From Rossellomorea vietnamensis (GTDB taxonomy: Bacteria; Bacillota; Bacilli; Bacillales; Bacillaceae_B): DNA of 64,000 nt. Under the pieces are notes generated by a model. That model was not told the DNA's origin and searched no databases. It saw only the letters and a list, made by a program, of their open reading frames with translations. The stretch is from NCBI RefSeq assembly GCF_025398035.1, contig NZ_CP104558.1:2108001-2172000 (forward strand), written 5' to 3'. Positions 1 through 8,794 of this stretch are shown here, piece by piece. Made by a program: the position numbers and the translations under genes. Each line of letters begins with the position of its first letter. Positions within the stretch are counted from its first letter, which is position 1.

Positions 1-266
1 TCCCCAAGCGCCTTCTTAAGCTTCGGAATCGACGACGGCCCCATTCCGTGAAATGCCAGAACCTCCTTCTCACTGAACCCAGCCAGTTCTTCAAGCGTCG
101 TGATCCCGTTATTCGCCAACGCTCTTCTCGCCGGGCTTGAGAGCACAGATTGAAATCCTGTGTCAGGTTTCCGTTCTTTTTCACATACTGGACAGGTCGG
201 ACAATCACTTTTTTTCACAAAGGTATGTCCGTTGTCACATATCTTCACGTTTTCCTTGAAAGTCAT
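1..266 (-). CDS. Helix-hairpin-helix (RNAP alpha CTD-like) protein, C-terminus cut by window edge
   Basis: The reading frame starts at an ATG at 264-266 and is still open at base 1, so only the first 88 residues are visible. The N-terminus carries clustered cysteines and a histidine (CDNGH, then CPTCPVC), which suggests a small zinc ribbon. The C-terminal half (residues about 45-88) has the ITTLEELAGFSE and FHGMGPSSIPKLKKAL pattern of a helix-hairpin-helix fold like that of the RNA polymerase alpha C-terminal domain. Its ATG overlaps the stop of the upstream membrane-protein gene (ATGA), so the two are probably translationally coupled. The exact function is unknown. Confidence 0.65.
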   Translation of the reverse strand, partial: MTFKENVKICDNGHTFVKKSDCPTCPVCEKERKPDTGFQSVLSSPARRALANNGITTLEELAGFSEKEVLAFHGMGPSSIPKLKKALG

Positions 267-556
267 GCTGCCACTCCTTTCTTCTCTCGCATCAGTGTCA
301 ACGCATTTACTAGAATCGTGACGATGATCAGCACGGCAGAAGCGAACGCGACGGCTCCCGATGTATCCATGAGCGCCGACCAGTCCCCGATTTTGACCAG
401 ATGATGGTGATAGAAAATCTGGAAGGAAAGAGACAGGGCGCACGCTCCCATGCTCATGACGGCAAGGCTGAGTTGATTTTTTCTAAATGTTACGAACGGA
501 AGTGTCCACGCCAGAAGCCCAAGCAGCAGGCTGCCGACATTCAGCCAAACGATCAT
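263..556 (-). CDS. Small multi-TM membrane protein
   Basis: A 97-residue, very hydrophobic protein with about three predicted membrane segments (residues about 3-20, 28-48 and 68-88) and a short charged C-terminus. It resembles small Bacillus membrane proteins that annotation pipelines often call cytochrome c oxidase subunit 4-like; I see no heme or copper ligands that would support an oxidase role. It overlaps the next gene downstream by ATGA, and its own start overlaps the end of the 553-750 gene, so all three genes form a tight operon on the minus strand. The function is not recognised. Confidence 0.6.
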   Translation of the reverse strand: MIVWLNVGSLLLGLLAWTLPFVTFRKNQLSLAVMSMGACALSLSFQIFYHHHLVKIGDWSALMDTSGAVAFASAVLIIVTILVNALTLMREKKGVAA

Positions 557-750
557 GCCATTTCCCCCTCTTTTACCTTATTCCTTGATCTCCACAACCA
601 TGAAGTTAATAGGAGAACTACCCCAGCACACGTTGCAATCAGATGGTACCCAAGAAGATCTCCCGTTTTTATATATACAATCGCAAGCGTCCCACCAAAG
701 ATGATCATAATGGAAAACGACAAGCGTATGAGATACGTATTTATTTTCAC
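553..750 (-). CDS. Small two-TM membrane protein
   Basis: A 65-residue protein with two hydrophobic segments (about 8-28 and 36-53) followed by a basic tail (WRSRNKVKEGE), so the C-terminus is probably cytoplasmic. It starts at GTG with a strong purine-rich ribosome binding site (GGAGGAGGGG) just upstream. It is the first gene of the minus-strand trio and overlaps the following gene by 4 bp. No family is recognised. Confidence 0.55.
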   Translation of the reverse strand: MKINTYLIRLSFSIMIIFGGTLAIVYIKTGDLLGYHLIATCAGVVLLLTSWLWRSRNKVKEGEMA

Positions 751-848
751 ATAATCCCCTCCTCCCCTTCATTATTCCAAAATATGTTAACCTATTCAAT
801 CCTTTCCTCATGGTAAAATAGAAAATATAACCAAAGGAGTCTGGTAAT

Positions 849-1754
849 GTGAAATACATCATGATCGGGACGGCTTGTCTGATGGTCATCGGGATCATCG
901 CAGGCACGTACTTTTTTGAAAAAGAACCTAAAGTAAGTCAACCGGAGACGGCGGAAATACGTGATCCCGGTCCCCCTCCACTTCAATCGGTGGATGAAAC
1001 GGCACCTGTAGGGTATTCGCTCCAACAGGATCAGCTGCAGATCACCTACAACCATGGAGAGAAGTGGATTCAAGTACCTGTAGAAAAGGAGAATTTATTC
1101 CAAGGGGAGTATGCCGGGAGTGAGGATGAGCTGATACCGGATAGCTATATCCTGACAGAAGATCTTACTGCCTTCTTATATGCACGTGATTATTCCGTCG
1201 ATAAAAGCGTCCAATTGCTTTTTTCAAAGGACAAAGGAAAGACATGGGAAGATGCCAAAGTCACACCCGCTTCTCCGCCCATCCGTTTCAGGAAGGTCGG
1301 CTTCCTCAATGAATCCTTCGGCTATGTGATTCTTTCTGCCGACCGGACGATGTCACAGGAAATGATCACGGTCTACTTATCCGAAGACGGCGGGAAGACG
1401 TGGAAAGAGATGCCGCGTCCTGACATCACCCGGCTCATCTATGACGGGGGCTTTGTCGACGAAGACACCGGTTTCCTCTCCTTCGGCATCCTTAACCCGG
1501 AAGAACCGGACCTGCATGTCACACAGGACGGGGGGAAATCGTGGAGCAAGGCAACGATGGAGATCCCGGATCAGTATAAAAGGATTTTTGTCATAGCGGA
1601 AATACCTTTCAAAGAAGAAGATCACCTGGCCGTCTACGTCAATCAAGGTACGAACGGTGACTATGAAGGCGGAAAAGTAAAAGGGAAATTCATCTCAGAT
1701 GATCAGGGAAGGACCTGGGCATTCCAGGAGGAGGTCCGGCCAGATGAAGACTAA
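849..1754 (+). CDS. BNR/Asp-box repeat exported protein
   Basis: A 301-residue protein starting at GTG with AAAGGAG upstream. It has an N-terminal signal or anchor segment (residues about 3-23) and then four Asp-box motifs of the S-x-D-x-G-x-T-W type (SKDKGKTW, SEDGGKTW, TQDGGKSW, SDDQGRTW). These are typical of BNR/sialidase-like beta-propeller repeats. Such proteins are exported and bind or process ligands, but no catalytic residues can be assigned here. The gene overlaps the next one by 11 bp, so they form a two-gene operon ending at the hairpin at 2588-2627. Confidence 0.75.
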   Translation: MKYIMIGTACLMVIGIIAGTYFFEKEPKVSQPETAEIRDPGPPPLQSVDETAPVGYSLQQDQLQITYNHGEKWIQVPVEKENLFQGEYAGSEDELIPDSYILTEDLTAFLYARDYSVDKSVQLLFSKDKGKTWEDAKVTPASPPIRFRKVGFLNESFGYVILSADRTMSQEMITVYLSEDGGKTWKEMPRPDITRLIYDGGFVDEDTGFLSFGILNPEEPDLHVTQDGGKSWSKATMEIPDQYKRIFVIAEIPFKEEDHLAVYVNQGTNGDYEGGKVKGKFISDDQGRTWAFQEEVRPDED

Positions 1755-2586
1755 GAAACTAACCGGACGGATACTTTTCATCTTATCCATCGCACTGTTC
1801 ATTTTCCAGATGGGGTACCTCTTCCTTCACACATCATATGAATTGGAATACATCGATCATCGCCTATTCTATGCATTCAATATACTGATTGTGGCGGGCA
1901 TGGTCGTTTCTATCTTCCTCCTCTTTACCATTCCAAAAGCGTGGAAGATCGTCTCATACGTGACAGCAGGTATTCTTATCCTCCTTCAAGGGGGACTCAT
2001 CCTGAACCATGGTCAGCAAACGAAGCAGATTGTAAGCTTTTCACCAGATATGAAAAATCAGTTCGTTTTAAAAGAAGACAGAAATACGGGGGAAGCCGTA
2101 TATTACAGAACCTATTACCGGATCTTCGCCCGTCCTAAAGAAGTCCTTCCCTACAAAACACAAGGGGAATTCAAGCTGAAGTGGCTTGAAAATGACATTG
2201 CGGCATTGACCTATCGTGCCTCTGACAACAGCCTCCATCAGTATATCGGTACATACGGCGCAAGGGATTCGGGCATTTCCTATTCCTATGTGGGACCGAC
2301 GATTCAAGGTCAGTGGGAAGGAAACGGTGCAAGAATCGACAGCAGGCCAGAAGGAATCTCCGTCAACTACAACGGAAAATCCGGTCAATATAATTGGGAC
2401 AATGTCGTCCAATTCGGCACCATCGCCATCGTCCTGATGCATGATGGGGAAGCGGAATGGACCATCGCGTTGAATGAAAATTTCGAAAGCCACTCCAATG
2501 ATCCTAAACCTCCTTCAGGGGAGATTACCTTATATCAAGCCAGTACGGAATCTGTAAAGCCGGTCAGGCTTATGTTTGTGAAATAA
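1744..2586 (+). CDS. Membrane protein with extracytoplasmic domain, unknown function
   Basis: The ATG at 1744 is chosen because GGAGGAGGT lies 8-16 bases upstream. The product has 280 residues, with three or four membrane segments in the first 90 residues (about 7-27, 38-60 and 64-85). A soluble domain follows (VLKEDRNTGEAVYYRTYYRI and onwards), rich in beta-type sequence. It overlaps the upstream BNR-repeat gene by 11 bp, so the two products probably act at the same membrane. I do not recognise the family. Confidence 0.65.
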   Translation: MKTKKLTGRILFILSIALFIFQMGYLFLHTSYELEYIDHRLFYAFNILIVAGMVVSIFLLFTIPKAWKIVSYVTAGILILLQGGLILNHGQQTKQIVSFSPDMKNQFVLKEDRNTGEAVYYRTYYRIFARPKEVLPYKTQGEFKLKWLENDIAALTYRASDNSLHQYIGTYGARDSGISYSYVGPTIQGQWEGNGARIDSRPEGISVNYNGKSGQYNWDNVVQFGTIAIVLMHDGEAEWTIALNENFESHSNDPKPPSGEITLYQASTESVKPVRLMFVK

Positions 2587-2587
2587 A

Positions 2588-2627
2588 AAAGGCAGCCGTG
2601 ATCGTTTCGACGATCACGGCTGCCTTT
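2588..2627. terminator. Perfect bidirectional intrinsic terminator
   Basis: Left arm 2588-2604 and right arm 2611-2627 form a perfect 17-bp stem (core GGCAGCCGTGATCG) with a 6-base loop. It carries T-rich sequence on one side and A-rich on the other. It lies between the convergent 1744-2586 gene and the sortase gene, so it can serve both strands. Confidence 0.9.
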
Positions 2628-2678
2628 AATCTTTTTAGTATTACGTTCTGCCTCTCCAGGGGGTATCCCTGCAAGTGC

Positions 2679-3653
2679 TTAATCCACCTCTACCTTGTCA
2701 GACGGAGCGGATTCCTTATCCTCGATATTCACCGTGGTGATGTAATACGAATCCCCCTGTTCGGCTTCCTCATCGAAGAAACTCTTCCGCTCATGTGCAG
2801 AAATACTTGCGATATGTTTGTACTCTTTCGCATCCGCGTCCTTTTTATAGACTCTATATCCCATGACCGTATCACTTTTTACCGAATGCCATGAAACCGA
2901 CCCTGTGTCTACCTGCACGGTCGTTGGAGGTTCTGGAGCCTTCGCTTCATTGACGTTCGTTTCAGAAATGAGTTCTGTATATACGACAAGCCGGTCCGGA
3001 TAAAGGTGCTTGTCATGATTGAACGTTCCTGTGCACGTAATCACATTCAGGTTGCGTTTATCCGATGGTCCGAAGATTTTCTCGATCGGCGCTTCATCAC
3101 TCGGATAGCTTTCCTTCGACTTCACTTCATAGGTTCGTTTCATCCCCTGTTCATCTGTCACGATGACCTTTTCCCCTATTTCGATGTTCTTGAGATAAAA
3201 GAAGATGGCCGGTCCTTTTTTACTGTCGACATGACCTGCAAGAACGGCATTTCCCTTGGCTCCGACCTTTACACCGCGATCGTACCAGCCGACGACATCC
3301 GTTTCTTCTGGCACTTCCATTTCCCCGTTCTCAAGAAGTCCGACTGGGATGACGTTCGTATCGATGTCCATGCTCGGGATCTGGACACGGGAAGGCGTAA
3401 TTCCTTCTTCTTGAACCTTTACCTGCTCTTCAAGCTCTGTTTTCTTCTTCTTTAAAGAGTCAAGAAGAACAAATTCTTCTTCCTTGTGGGCGGTACCCAC
3501 CCCGCTTTTGGCTTTTTCTTTTTTCACTGTTGGTTTCTCCACTGATTGAGCGGTGCCGGTTTCTTTCTCCGGTCCGTTTTTGGCAATGGCCTGAAAGCTG
3601 ACTGCCCCGATCATCAGGACTGCGATCAGGATGATAAGCATTCGTTTCTTCAT
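2679..3653 (-). CDS. Class F-type sortase with C-terminal FN3-like domain
   Basis: A 324-residue exported transpeptidase that joins LPXTG-like surface proteins to the cell wall. It has an N-terminal signal or anchor (residues 4-22), a charged and coiled-coil linker (about 28-85) and a sortase beta-barrel (about 88-228). The catalytic triad is visible: His141 in AGHVDS, Cys207 in VITCTG and Arg221 in PDRLVV. The compact barrel and TCTG context fit the class F group. Residues about 240-324 form an FN3-like domain, an unusual addition after the catalytic barrel. The neighbouring upstream gene encodes a protein with an MPNTG sorting signal, so this is probably a dedicated sortase-substrate pair. 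Confidence 0.85.
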   Translation of the reverse strand: MKKRMLIILIAVLMIGAVSFQAIAKNGPEKETGTAQSVEKPTVKKEKAKSGVGTAHKEEEFVLLDSLKKKKTELEEQVKVQEEGITPSRVQIPSMDIDTNVIPVGLLENGEMEVPEETDVVGWYDRGVKVGAKGNAVLAGHVDSKKGPAIFFYLKNIEIGEKVIVTDEQGMKRTYEVKSKESYPSDEAPIEKIFGPSDKRNLNVITCTGTFNHDKHLYPDRLVVYTELISETNVNEAKAPEPPTTVQVDTGSVSWHSVKSDTVMGYRVYKKDADAKEYKHIASISAHERKSFFDEEAEQGDSYYITTVNIEDKESAPSDKVEVD

Positions 3654-3716
3654 CGTATTCCCTCCACTTAAGAGAAGAGAGAAGAGCAGGATCCCGCTCT
3701 TCTCATGGCTCTATGA

Positions 3717-5060
3717 TTATTGTTGATCCGCAAACTTCTTCTTAATGATGATTCCACCTGCCATCATTGCTACCGCTACAAATGTGATCCAGGCAGCCAT
3801 TGGCATTCCCTCATCGGCTGCTCCACCCATTCCGGTGTTTGGCATTTGTTCCGGCATGTCACTTGAGGCAAACTTCTCAGGGTTTTGCTTCACAATCGCA
3901 TCTCCAAGAGCTTTCCCTACACCGAACATGAACGCATATCCTTCACGGAATGTATCGGTGCTTGCTTTATAGTCTTCTGCTACATAGGAGTCGAACGCTT
4001 TCACGACTTGATCTTCATGTGTTTTAAGAGAAGAGATGGCTGCGTCTTTCGGAAGATTTCCTTCTGTTGCCGTTGCAAGGAATGTACCGAATTCTTCCGT
4101 GAACATACCGAGGCTGTCTTTCGCTGCCTTCACGCCTTCATCGTCACCAGCTAATGTCGCGCTCACAAGGTCTGCCTGCGCATTGATGTGCTCACTTGTC
4201 CATAATTTCTTGAATTGTGCCGCACCTTCTTCACCATAAATGGATCCGATCGCTTTCGTCCAAGCTTCTGTGTTCATATCTTCTACCCAAGTCGCTGTAT
4301 CATAATCAGGCGCTTCGTTGACACCCTTTTGCATACTCATCGCTGCCAGCGCAAAGTGTTCTGCAGCCAGATTATTGAGTGTAGAGCGTAATTCCGCTGC
4401 CGGAGCATCTACTTTCGTGTTATTGAATTTATCCGGCATCTGCGTCACGATCGCTCCGGATAATGCTTTTGAGATATCGAACATTCTGTCGTACCCTTCT
4501 TTGAAGTTCGTTTGATATCCTTTGTAGTCCTCTTCTACATAGCTGTCAAATGCTTCGATGACATCCATTTCATGGGCTGTTAAAACTTCTTTCGCTGCCG
4601 CTTCTGGAAGATTTCCTTCTGTTGCAGTTGAAAGGAAGCTTGAGAATTCATTAACGAAATCCTTTACTTCGGCTTCAGCTGCTTTTCTCATTTCCGCGTC
4701 GTCTGATTTTGCTGCTTCCACAAAATCCGGTGAATACTCATTATGCCCCGCAAAGATCTCTTCGAATTTCTGAGCCCCTTCTTTACCATAAATCGACTCA
4801 ATCGCCGGTGTCATATCCAGTGCATTTTGATTAAGTGCTTCATAAGCCTCTTTCTCATCCGGTGCGTCTTTGTAATCCTTCACCATGGCGTTGACCGCTA
4901 ATACATAGTGTTCAGATAGTAATTGATCCAGTGTAGAACGAAGATCGGAAGCCGGCGTCACCGCTGTCGGTGTTTCTGCCGCAAAACTTGCCGTTGGAGC
5001 TAGTAGAGATAATCCTAACATCGGTGCTGCAATTTTCTTAAGTAATTTTGTTTTTTTCAT
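3717..5060 (-). CDS. Cell-wall-anchored tandem-repeat surface protein (sortase substrate)
   Basis: A 447-residue protein with a signal peptide (1-28), two homologous helical repeats of about 175 residues (about 39-212 and 222-397) and a C-terminal sorting region. Both repeats share LRSTL, SEH/AEH, the TATEGNLP motif, AFDSYV and FREGY/FKEGY-type motifs, so they arose by internal duplication. The sorting signal is MPNTGMGG (residues 406-413, bases 3822-3845), followed by a hydrophobic segment and the tail KKKFADQQ. The adjacent downstream sortase is the likely partner. The ribosome binding site AAAGGAGAT is strong. The conserved His/Glu positions could bind metal, but that is speculation; the repeat family is not one I can name. 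Confidence 0.8.
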   Translation of the reverse strand: MKKTKLLKKIAAPMLGLSLLAPTASFAAETPTAVTPASDLRSTLDQLLSEHYVLAVNAMVKDYKDAPDEKEAYEALNQNALDMTPAIESIYGKEGAQKFEEIFAGHNEYSPDFVEAAKSDDAEMRKAAEAEVKDFVNEFSSFLSTATEGNLPEAAAKEVLTAHEMDVIEAFDSYVEEDYKGYQTNFKEGYDRMFDISKALSGAIVTQMPDKFNNTKVDAPAAELRSTLNNLAAEHFALAAMSMQKGVNEAPDYDTATWVEDMNTEAWTKAIGSIYGEEGAAQFKKLWTSEHINAQADLVSATLAGDDEGVKAAKDSLGMFTEEFGTFLATATEGNLPKDAAISSLKTHEDQVVKAFDSYVAEDYKASTDTFREGYAFMFGVGKALGDAIVKQNPEKFASSDMPEQMPNTGMGGAADEGMPMAAWITFVAVAMMAGGIIIKKKFADQQ

Positions 5061-5457
5061 TATTTGTAATCTCCTTTTTCGTTTTGTTTTTTGTATTCTG
5101 GTAAGATAACGTAGGAGATTTTGAAATGGATCACTTTTTTTTAAAAAAACTTTTCACCGGTATGTAATGTAAAATACGATAGTTTACATTTTTAAAAGAA
5201 GAACCTTGAATTTCAGACAATTCATTAAAAAAACCAAACATGCAATAAAGAACAAACCCCCTCTTTTCACCATTATATTTGGTATCCATACCTGCCTTAC
5301 CACTTGTCCCACCTACCCCATGAACAAAGAACTTTCCAGCTACAGACCCGCTAAACCCGTTCTCAATAACACATCTTCATTACTGGAATTTTCGGAATAC
5401 GGTAATCCTTATTAACATACCAACCTTAAGACCGATAACTACTATATAAAATAGGAG
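5061..5457. other. Intergenic region between divergent surface-protein and ATP-grasp genes
   Basis: About 400 AT-rich bases without a convincing gene. They must hold the promoter of the minus-strand surface-protein gene and of the plus-strand ATP-grasp operon. The one clear structure is the inverted repeat at 5167-5189. A 69-codon plus-strand reading frame at 5206-5415 has no ribosome binding site or protein-like composition. Confidence 0.6.
5167..5189. promoter_or_regulatory. Operator-like inverted repeat
   Basis: ATGTAAA (5167-5173) and TTTACAT (5183-5189) form perfect 7-bp arms around a 9-base centre, about 110 bases upstream of the surface-protein start. It has no T-tract, so it is more like a protein binding site than a terminator. 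The cognate regulator is unknown. Confidence 0.4.
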
Positions 5458-5466
5458 GTGTTTTTT

Positions 5467-6594
5467 ATTATTATTTTAGAAAACCAAATTGTTTCACCTT
5501 TATTATTAAAGACTGCGATTGATTTAAAGCTCCCAATCTACTACGATACGGACGGGCGACATCCGATAATCCATGAAGAGGATAAGGTGCTGACCAATTC
5601 TGAAAGTTGCTTGACCGTTTTGGAAAAAGAGGCTCCTTCCCATCCTTTCTCCACCGCATCCAAGCTGGTGAAGAACAAAGCCGGTTTCCGCCAATTCTTA
5701 TCAAGTGTATACCCAGACTATTACTTCCGCCTCATCTCCCTTGAAGACCTACTTCATTTGAACAAGGAAGAAATCCCTTTTCCGGTGGTCATTAAACCGA
5801 ATAAAGGATACTCAAGTATCGGTGTATATATAATCGAAACGGAACAAGAGTGGGACCAAGCTGTGGAAAGCTTATATGCAGACCTGATTCTCACAAAAAA
5901 TACATATTCAAATGCGGTTGTTGACGGAGAAGAAATCATCATTGAAGAATGGATTGATGGAGACGAATATGCCGTGGATTGTTATGTCACTCCATCCGGT
6001 AAGCCAGTGGTCCTGAACATTCTTAAAAGGACGTTCATGAATAACCGGGACACATCAGACAGGATTTACTTCACGTCGAAACAAGTAATCAACGAGATCA
6101 AGGAAGAAATCGAGACCTTCCTCCACATGCTAAGTGAGCGAATGGATGTAAAGAACTTCCCTTTCCACCTCGAAGTGAGAAAGAGCCGGAAAGGGATCAG
6201 AGCCATCGAACTAAATCCACTACGATTTGCAGGAGCGGGAACGACCGACTTGAGTCATCACGCATTCGGAATCAATGGAGCGGAACATTATTTTCAAGAT
6301 AAAGAACCCGAATGGGAAGACCTTTTGGCACAGAAAGGAAATGAGGTCTACGGCTTCTTCTGTGCAGAGATCCCTTTGGAGATCAGTAAGCATTTTATTG
6401 AATCCATCGATCATGAAGGACTTATGAATAAATTCAGCCACGTCATTGAGTACCGGGCCATTCAGGCATCCAATGACCGGACTTTTGCCGTAATCTTCTT
6501 CCAGACGGCTGATCTGGATGAATTGCAATCGTTATTGCATCTGGATTTATCCACTTTCATCACGTTAGTTCAAACAGAGGAGACGGCCGTATGA
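5467..6594 (+). CDS. ATP-grasp enzyme, apparent ATT start
   Basis: About 375 residues with the ATP-grasp fold, which couples ATP hydrolysis to ligation of a carboxylate with an amine or thiol. Visible parts are an N-terminal pre-ATP-grasp domain, the ATP-binding strand and loop [17 protein letters not shown], the [15 protein letters not shown] strand and the metal-binding IELNPLRF strand. The start is odd. The only GTG in this region (5458) lies inside the ribosome binding site AGGAGGTG (5453-5460), and no ATG, GTG or TTG follows at a usable distance. The ATT at 5467 or 5470 has ideal spacing. It overlaps the chemoreceptor gene downstream by 4 bp, so the two are co-translated. The substrate is unknown. 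Confidence 0.8.
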   Translation: MIILENQIVSPLLLKTAIDLKLPIYYDTDGRHPIIHEEDKVLTNSESCLTVLEKEAPSHPFSTASKLVKNKAGFRQFLSSVYPDYYFRLISLEDLLHLNKEEIPFPVVIKPNKGYSSIGVYIIETEQEWDQAVESLYADLILTKNTYSNAVVDGEEIIIEEWIDGDEYAVDCYVTPSGKPVVLNILKRTFMNNRDTSDRIYFTSKQVINEIKEEIETFLHMLSERMDVKNFPFHLEVRKSRKGIRAIELNPLRFAGAGTTDLSHHAFGINGAEHYFQDKEPEWEDLLAQKGNEVYGFFCAEIPLEISKHFIESIDHEGLMNKFSHVIEYRAIQASNDRTFAVIFFQTADLDELQSLLHLDLSTFITLVQTEETAV

Positions 6595-8294
6595 TGAAGA
6601 ATTTATTCAATCCTAAAAAATCGATTCAAGCACAACTATTCTTAAGTTTCATTATCCCCTTTTTCATTTTAGGCGCACTTATCTTTTTATTTATACGATT
6701 CTTGACGGGGTACATTTTTGATGAGCATGTATTGCCACAATTTGATCAGTTGTTGACGATAAATGGAGAAAATTTGGCTAGGTCCATCGACGAAACAATC
6801 GTGAATGAAATCATCCTAAATGAGGATCAAAGCAACGGGGCCATTGGAAGTGAGTTAGACCAGTTTATTGAAGGCAGAGAAGGCATTGAGTATGTGTATG
6901 TCCTCACACAAAAGAATGGAAAAGATTTCATCGTAGGACTGAACGACAGCCCTGACACAATGGTCGAATCCCCCTTCACCGATGATCAGGCAAAGGCATT
7001 CACCAACCGGGAACCAGTTCTTTCATCGATTTATTCCGATGAGTGGGGAATGCATAAATCATATTTCGTCCCGCTTGAAGGAACGAATGCCATTGTCGGT
7101 ATCGACATGAGTGCTCAATTTATTTCTGACTTAAAACGGAATATCACTATATTCCAGTCCATATTCATCGGGGTCGCTGTTCTCCTCGGCGCAATCTTAT
7201 CGTACATCATCGGCAGACGGATGAAGAAAAACTTTGAACAGCTTCTTTCTTCTATGAATAAGGTCACCAATGGCGACTTAACGGAAAGCATCACCATTGA
7301 TCGAGCAGACGAAATCGGCACACTTGCCCTTCGTTATGAAGAAATGAGAACGAGCCTGAAACAGGTGATCCACCATGTAAAGGGCAACGCCAACCAGATC
7401 AATGATACAAGTGCCGTGCTCGTAACAGCCTTTGATGAGTTGGCAGACGGCTCCAATCAAATTGCCATCGGAACTAGCGAAGAAGCCAATGCCAGCGAAA
7501 GCCGTTCTGTCCATATTGATCAAATATCTAATGGAACGACTCTCATGTCCGACAAAATCACCAGCGTCGCCAATCAAACAAAACAAATTGACCAATTCAC
7601 ACGAAACACCGGTCAAATCGCCAAAGAAGGAACCGGAAAAATCAAGAAAATCCAAGACCAAATGAACAAAATCAGATCCAACGGGGAAATCAATTCCACT
7701 AAATTGACTCAACTTGATGGAAAGATTTCTCAAATCAACCGGGACATCGGCCTTATTAAAGATGTAGCAGATCAAACAAATTTGCTTTCCCTCAATGCTT
7801 CCATAGAGGCTGCGCGTGCAGGAGAAGCTGGAAAAGGATTCTCCATCGTTGCTCAAGAAGTACAAAAATTGGCGAGCCTTACCGACGAAAATGTCAAAAC
7901 CATCAATGCAGTACTGAAAGACATCACAGACCAGACTAATGAAATGTTGCACGCTAATAAAGAAATCAACACAGATATCAAAGAGGGTGCTGACCTTGTG
8001 GCAACAAGCGGTGAACTGTTCCAACAGATTTTCCAGGCTGTTGATTCCCTGACTGCTCAAGTAGCTGCCATGGTAGAAAATGTGGCGGACATACAAGGCA
8101 CATCCCAACAGACAGTCGAATCCATCCATGAAGTAGCCGCCATTTCCGAAGAAGGTGTCGCCACCATCCAGGAAATCTCAGCCGCCTCTCAACAACAGCA
8201 CACCACCGTCAACATGTTACGCAATCAAAATCAGGAACTGAAAGAAATGGCAGATTCCTTAAAGAAACTCGTCCAGAATTACAAACTGTCCTAA
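6591..8294 (+). CDS. Methyl-accepting chemotaxis protein
   Basis: A 567-residue transmembrane chemoreceptor. TM1 lies at about 17-39, an extracytoplasmic sensor of about 140 residues (Cache-like in size) follows, TM2 is at about 185-206, then HAMP (about 207-260) and a long coiled-coil signalling domain. The highly conserved hairpin tip is present ([20 protein letters not shown] and then [15 protein letters not shown]). There is no C-terminal CheR-binding pentapeptide. The start (ATGATG) overlaps the stop of the ATP-grasp gene, so ligand chemistry and sensing may be linked; that link is inferred only from the operon. Transcription ends at the hairpin at 8306-8337. Confidence 0.92.
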   Translation: MMKNLFNPKKSIQAQLFLSFIIPFFILGALIFLFIRFLTGYIFDEHVLPQFDQLLTINGENLARSIDETIVNEIILNEDQSNGAIGSELDQFIEGREGIEYVYVLTQKNGKDFIVGLNDSPDTMVESPFTDDQAKAFTNREPVLSSIYSDEWGMHKSYFVPLEGTNAIVGIDMSAQFISDLKRNITIFQSIFIGVAVLLGAILSYIIGRRMKKNFEQLLSSMNKVTNGDLTESITIDRADEIGTLALRYEEMRTSLKQVIHHVKGNANQINDTSAVLVTAFDELADGSNQIAIGTSEEANASESRSVHIDQISNGTTLMSDKITSVANQTKQIDQFTRNTGQIAKEGTGKIKKIQDQMNKIRSNGEINSTKLTQLDGKISQINRDIGLIKDVADQTNLLSLNASIEAARAGEAGKGFSIVAQEVQKLASLTDENVKTINAVLKDITDQTNEMLHANKEINTDIKEGADLVATSGELFQQIFQAVDSLTAQVAAMVENVADIQGTSQQTVESIHEVAAISEEGVATIQEISAASQQQHTTVNMLRNQNQELKEMADSLKKLVQNYKLS

Positions 8295-8305
8295 TGAAGA
8301 CAGAA

Positions 8306-8337
8306 AGCTCCCGGCAGACTTAGTGCTGCCGGGAGCT
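8306..8337. terminator. Intrinsic terminator of the ATP-grasp/MCP operon
   Basis: Arms 8306-8317 and 8326-8337 (AGCTCCCGGCAG and its complement) form a 12-bp perfect stem with an 8-base loop. It is extended by A-rich and T-rich flanks, so it may also stop the minus-strand small-gene operon. Confidence 0.9.
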
Positions 8338-8386
8338 TTTGTGTTATTGAGCCTGCTCGACTACATCAATGATTGTTTTTTTTTGC

Positions 8387-8548
8387 TTAATATATCGACG
8401 ACTTCTCTCTTCTTGTCCTCACATACTTAATCAGACTCGTAGTGTACATTGTCAGGAGAAATATTCCTACAAATCCATAAAGAAGAAAAGAAACCTTCCG
8501 TCCATCCATCCAACTTTGATATGCATGGATGAAACAGGGAAAGGACAT
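8387..8548 (-). CDS. Short single-TM membrane protein (53 aa)
   Basis: This small frame runs from the ATG at 8546-8548 to a TAA at 8387. It encodes a short N-terminus, a hydrophobic segment (VSFLLYGFVGIFLLTMYTT) and a strongly basic tail (KYVRTRREKS), the pattern of a single-pass membrane protein obeying the positive-inside rule. An alternative start is the internal ATG before DGRKVS. The ribosome binding site is weak. It is the last gene of the minus-strand operon that runs from the DUF2207 or 9502-9813 gene, and it ends just before the terminator shared with the chemoreceptor operon. The function is unknown. Confidence 0.5.
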   Translation of the reverse strand: MSFPCFIHAYQSWMDGRKVSFLLYGFVGIFLLTMYTTSLIKYVRTRREKSSIY

Positions 8549-8595
8549 TTAAAACTCAAATACACGTTGCCACGAGGTTATCCTCTTCCCTTTCA

Positions 8596-8778
8596 CTACC
8601 TTTCAATATTCCTTATCTTCACCATTTGGAACGCCGTGAATGAACATGTCAAAATGGCGGTGAGTGAGAATAAAAACGGATTGTTTAAAAACTCCTGATT
8701 TCCACTTACTATAAACACAGCAATCCCCCAATACATAACGATTGCCAGAATTCGATTCACCTTTTCAGATTTAAACAC
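8596..8778 (-). CDS. Small two-TM membrane protein (60 aa)
   Basis: It starts at GTG (8776-8778), about ten bases after GGAGGAG. The ribosome binding site overlaps the TAG of the preceding small frame, as in coupled operons. Two hydrophobic segments (about 10-25 and 32-50) are flanked by Lys/Arg. It sits between two other tiny membrane-protein frames downstream of the NTP pyrophosphatase gene. No family is recognised. Confidence 0.55.
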   Translation of the reverse strand: MFKSEKVNRILAIVMYWGIAVFIVSGNQEFLNNPFLFSLTAILTCSFTAFQMVKIRNIER

Positions 8779-8794
8779 AAGTTCTCAGCTCCTC

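Noticed and set aside
401-754. 117-codon plus-strand frame
   Set aside because: It is antisense to two small membrane-protein genes with clear ribosome binding sites and shows unnatural composition.
5206-5415. 69-codon frame in the divergent gap
   Set aside because: No ribosome binding site and no protein-like pattern; the region is expected to hold promoters.
7278-8129. 283-codon frame antisense to the chemoreceptor
   Set aside because: A shadow of the repetitive coiled-coil coding strand; the plus-strand gene is unambiguous.
8369-8698. 109-codon plus-strand frame
   Set aside because: It overlaps two minus-strand small membrane frames that have better protein character; no ribosome binding site.
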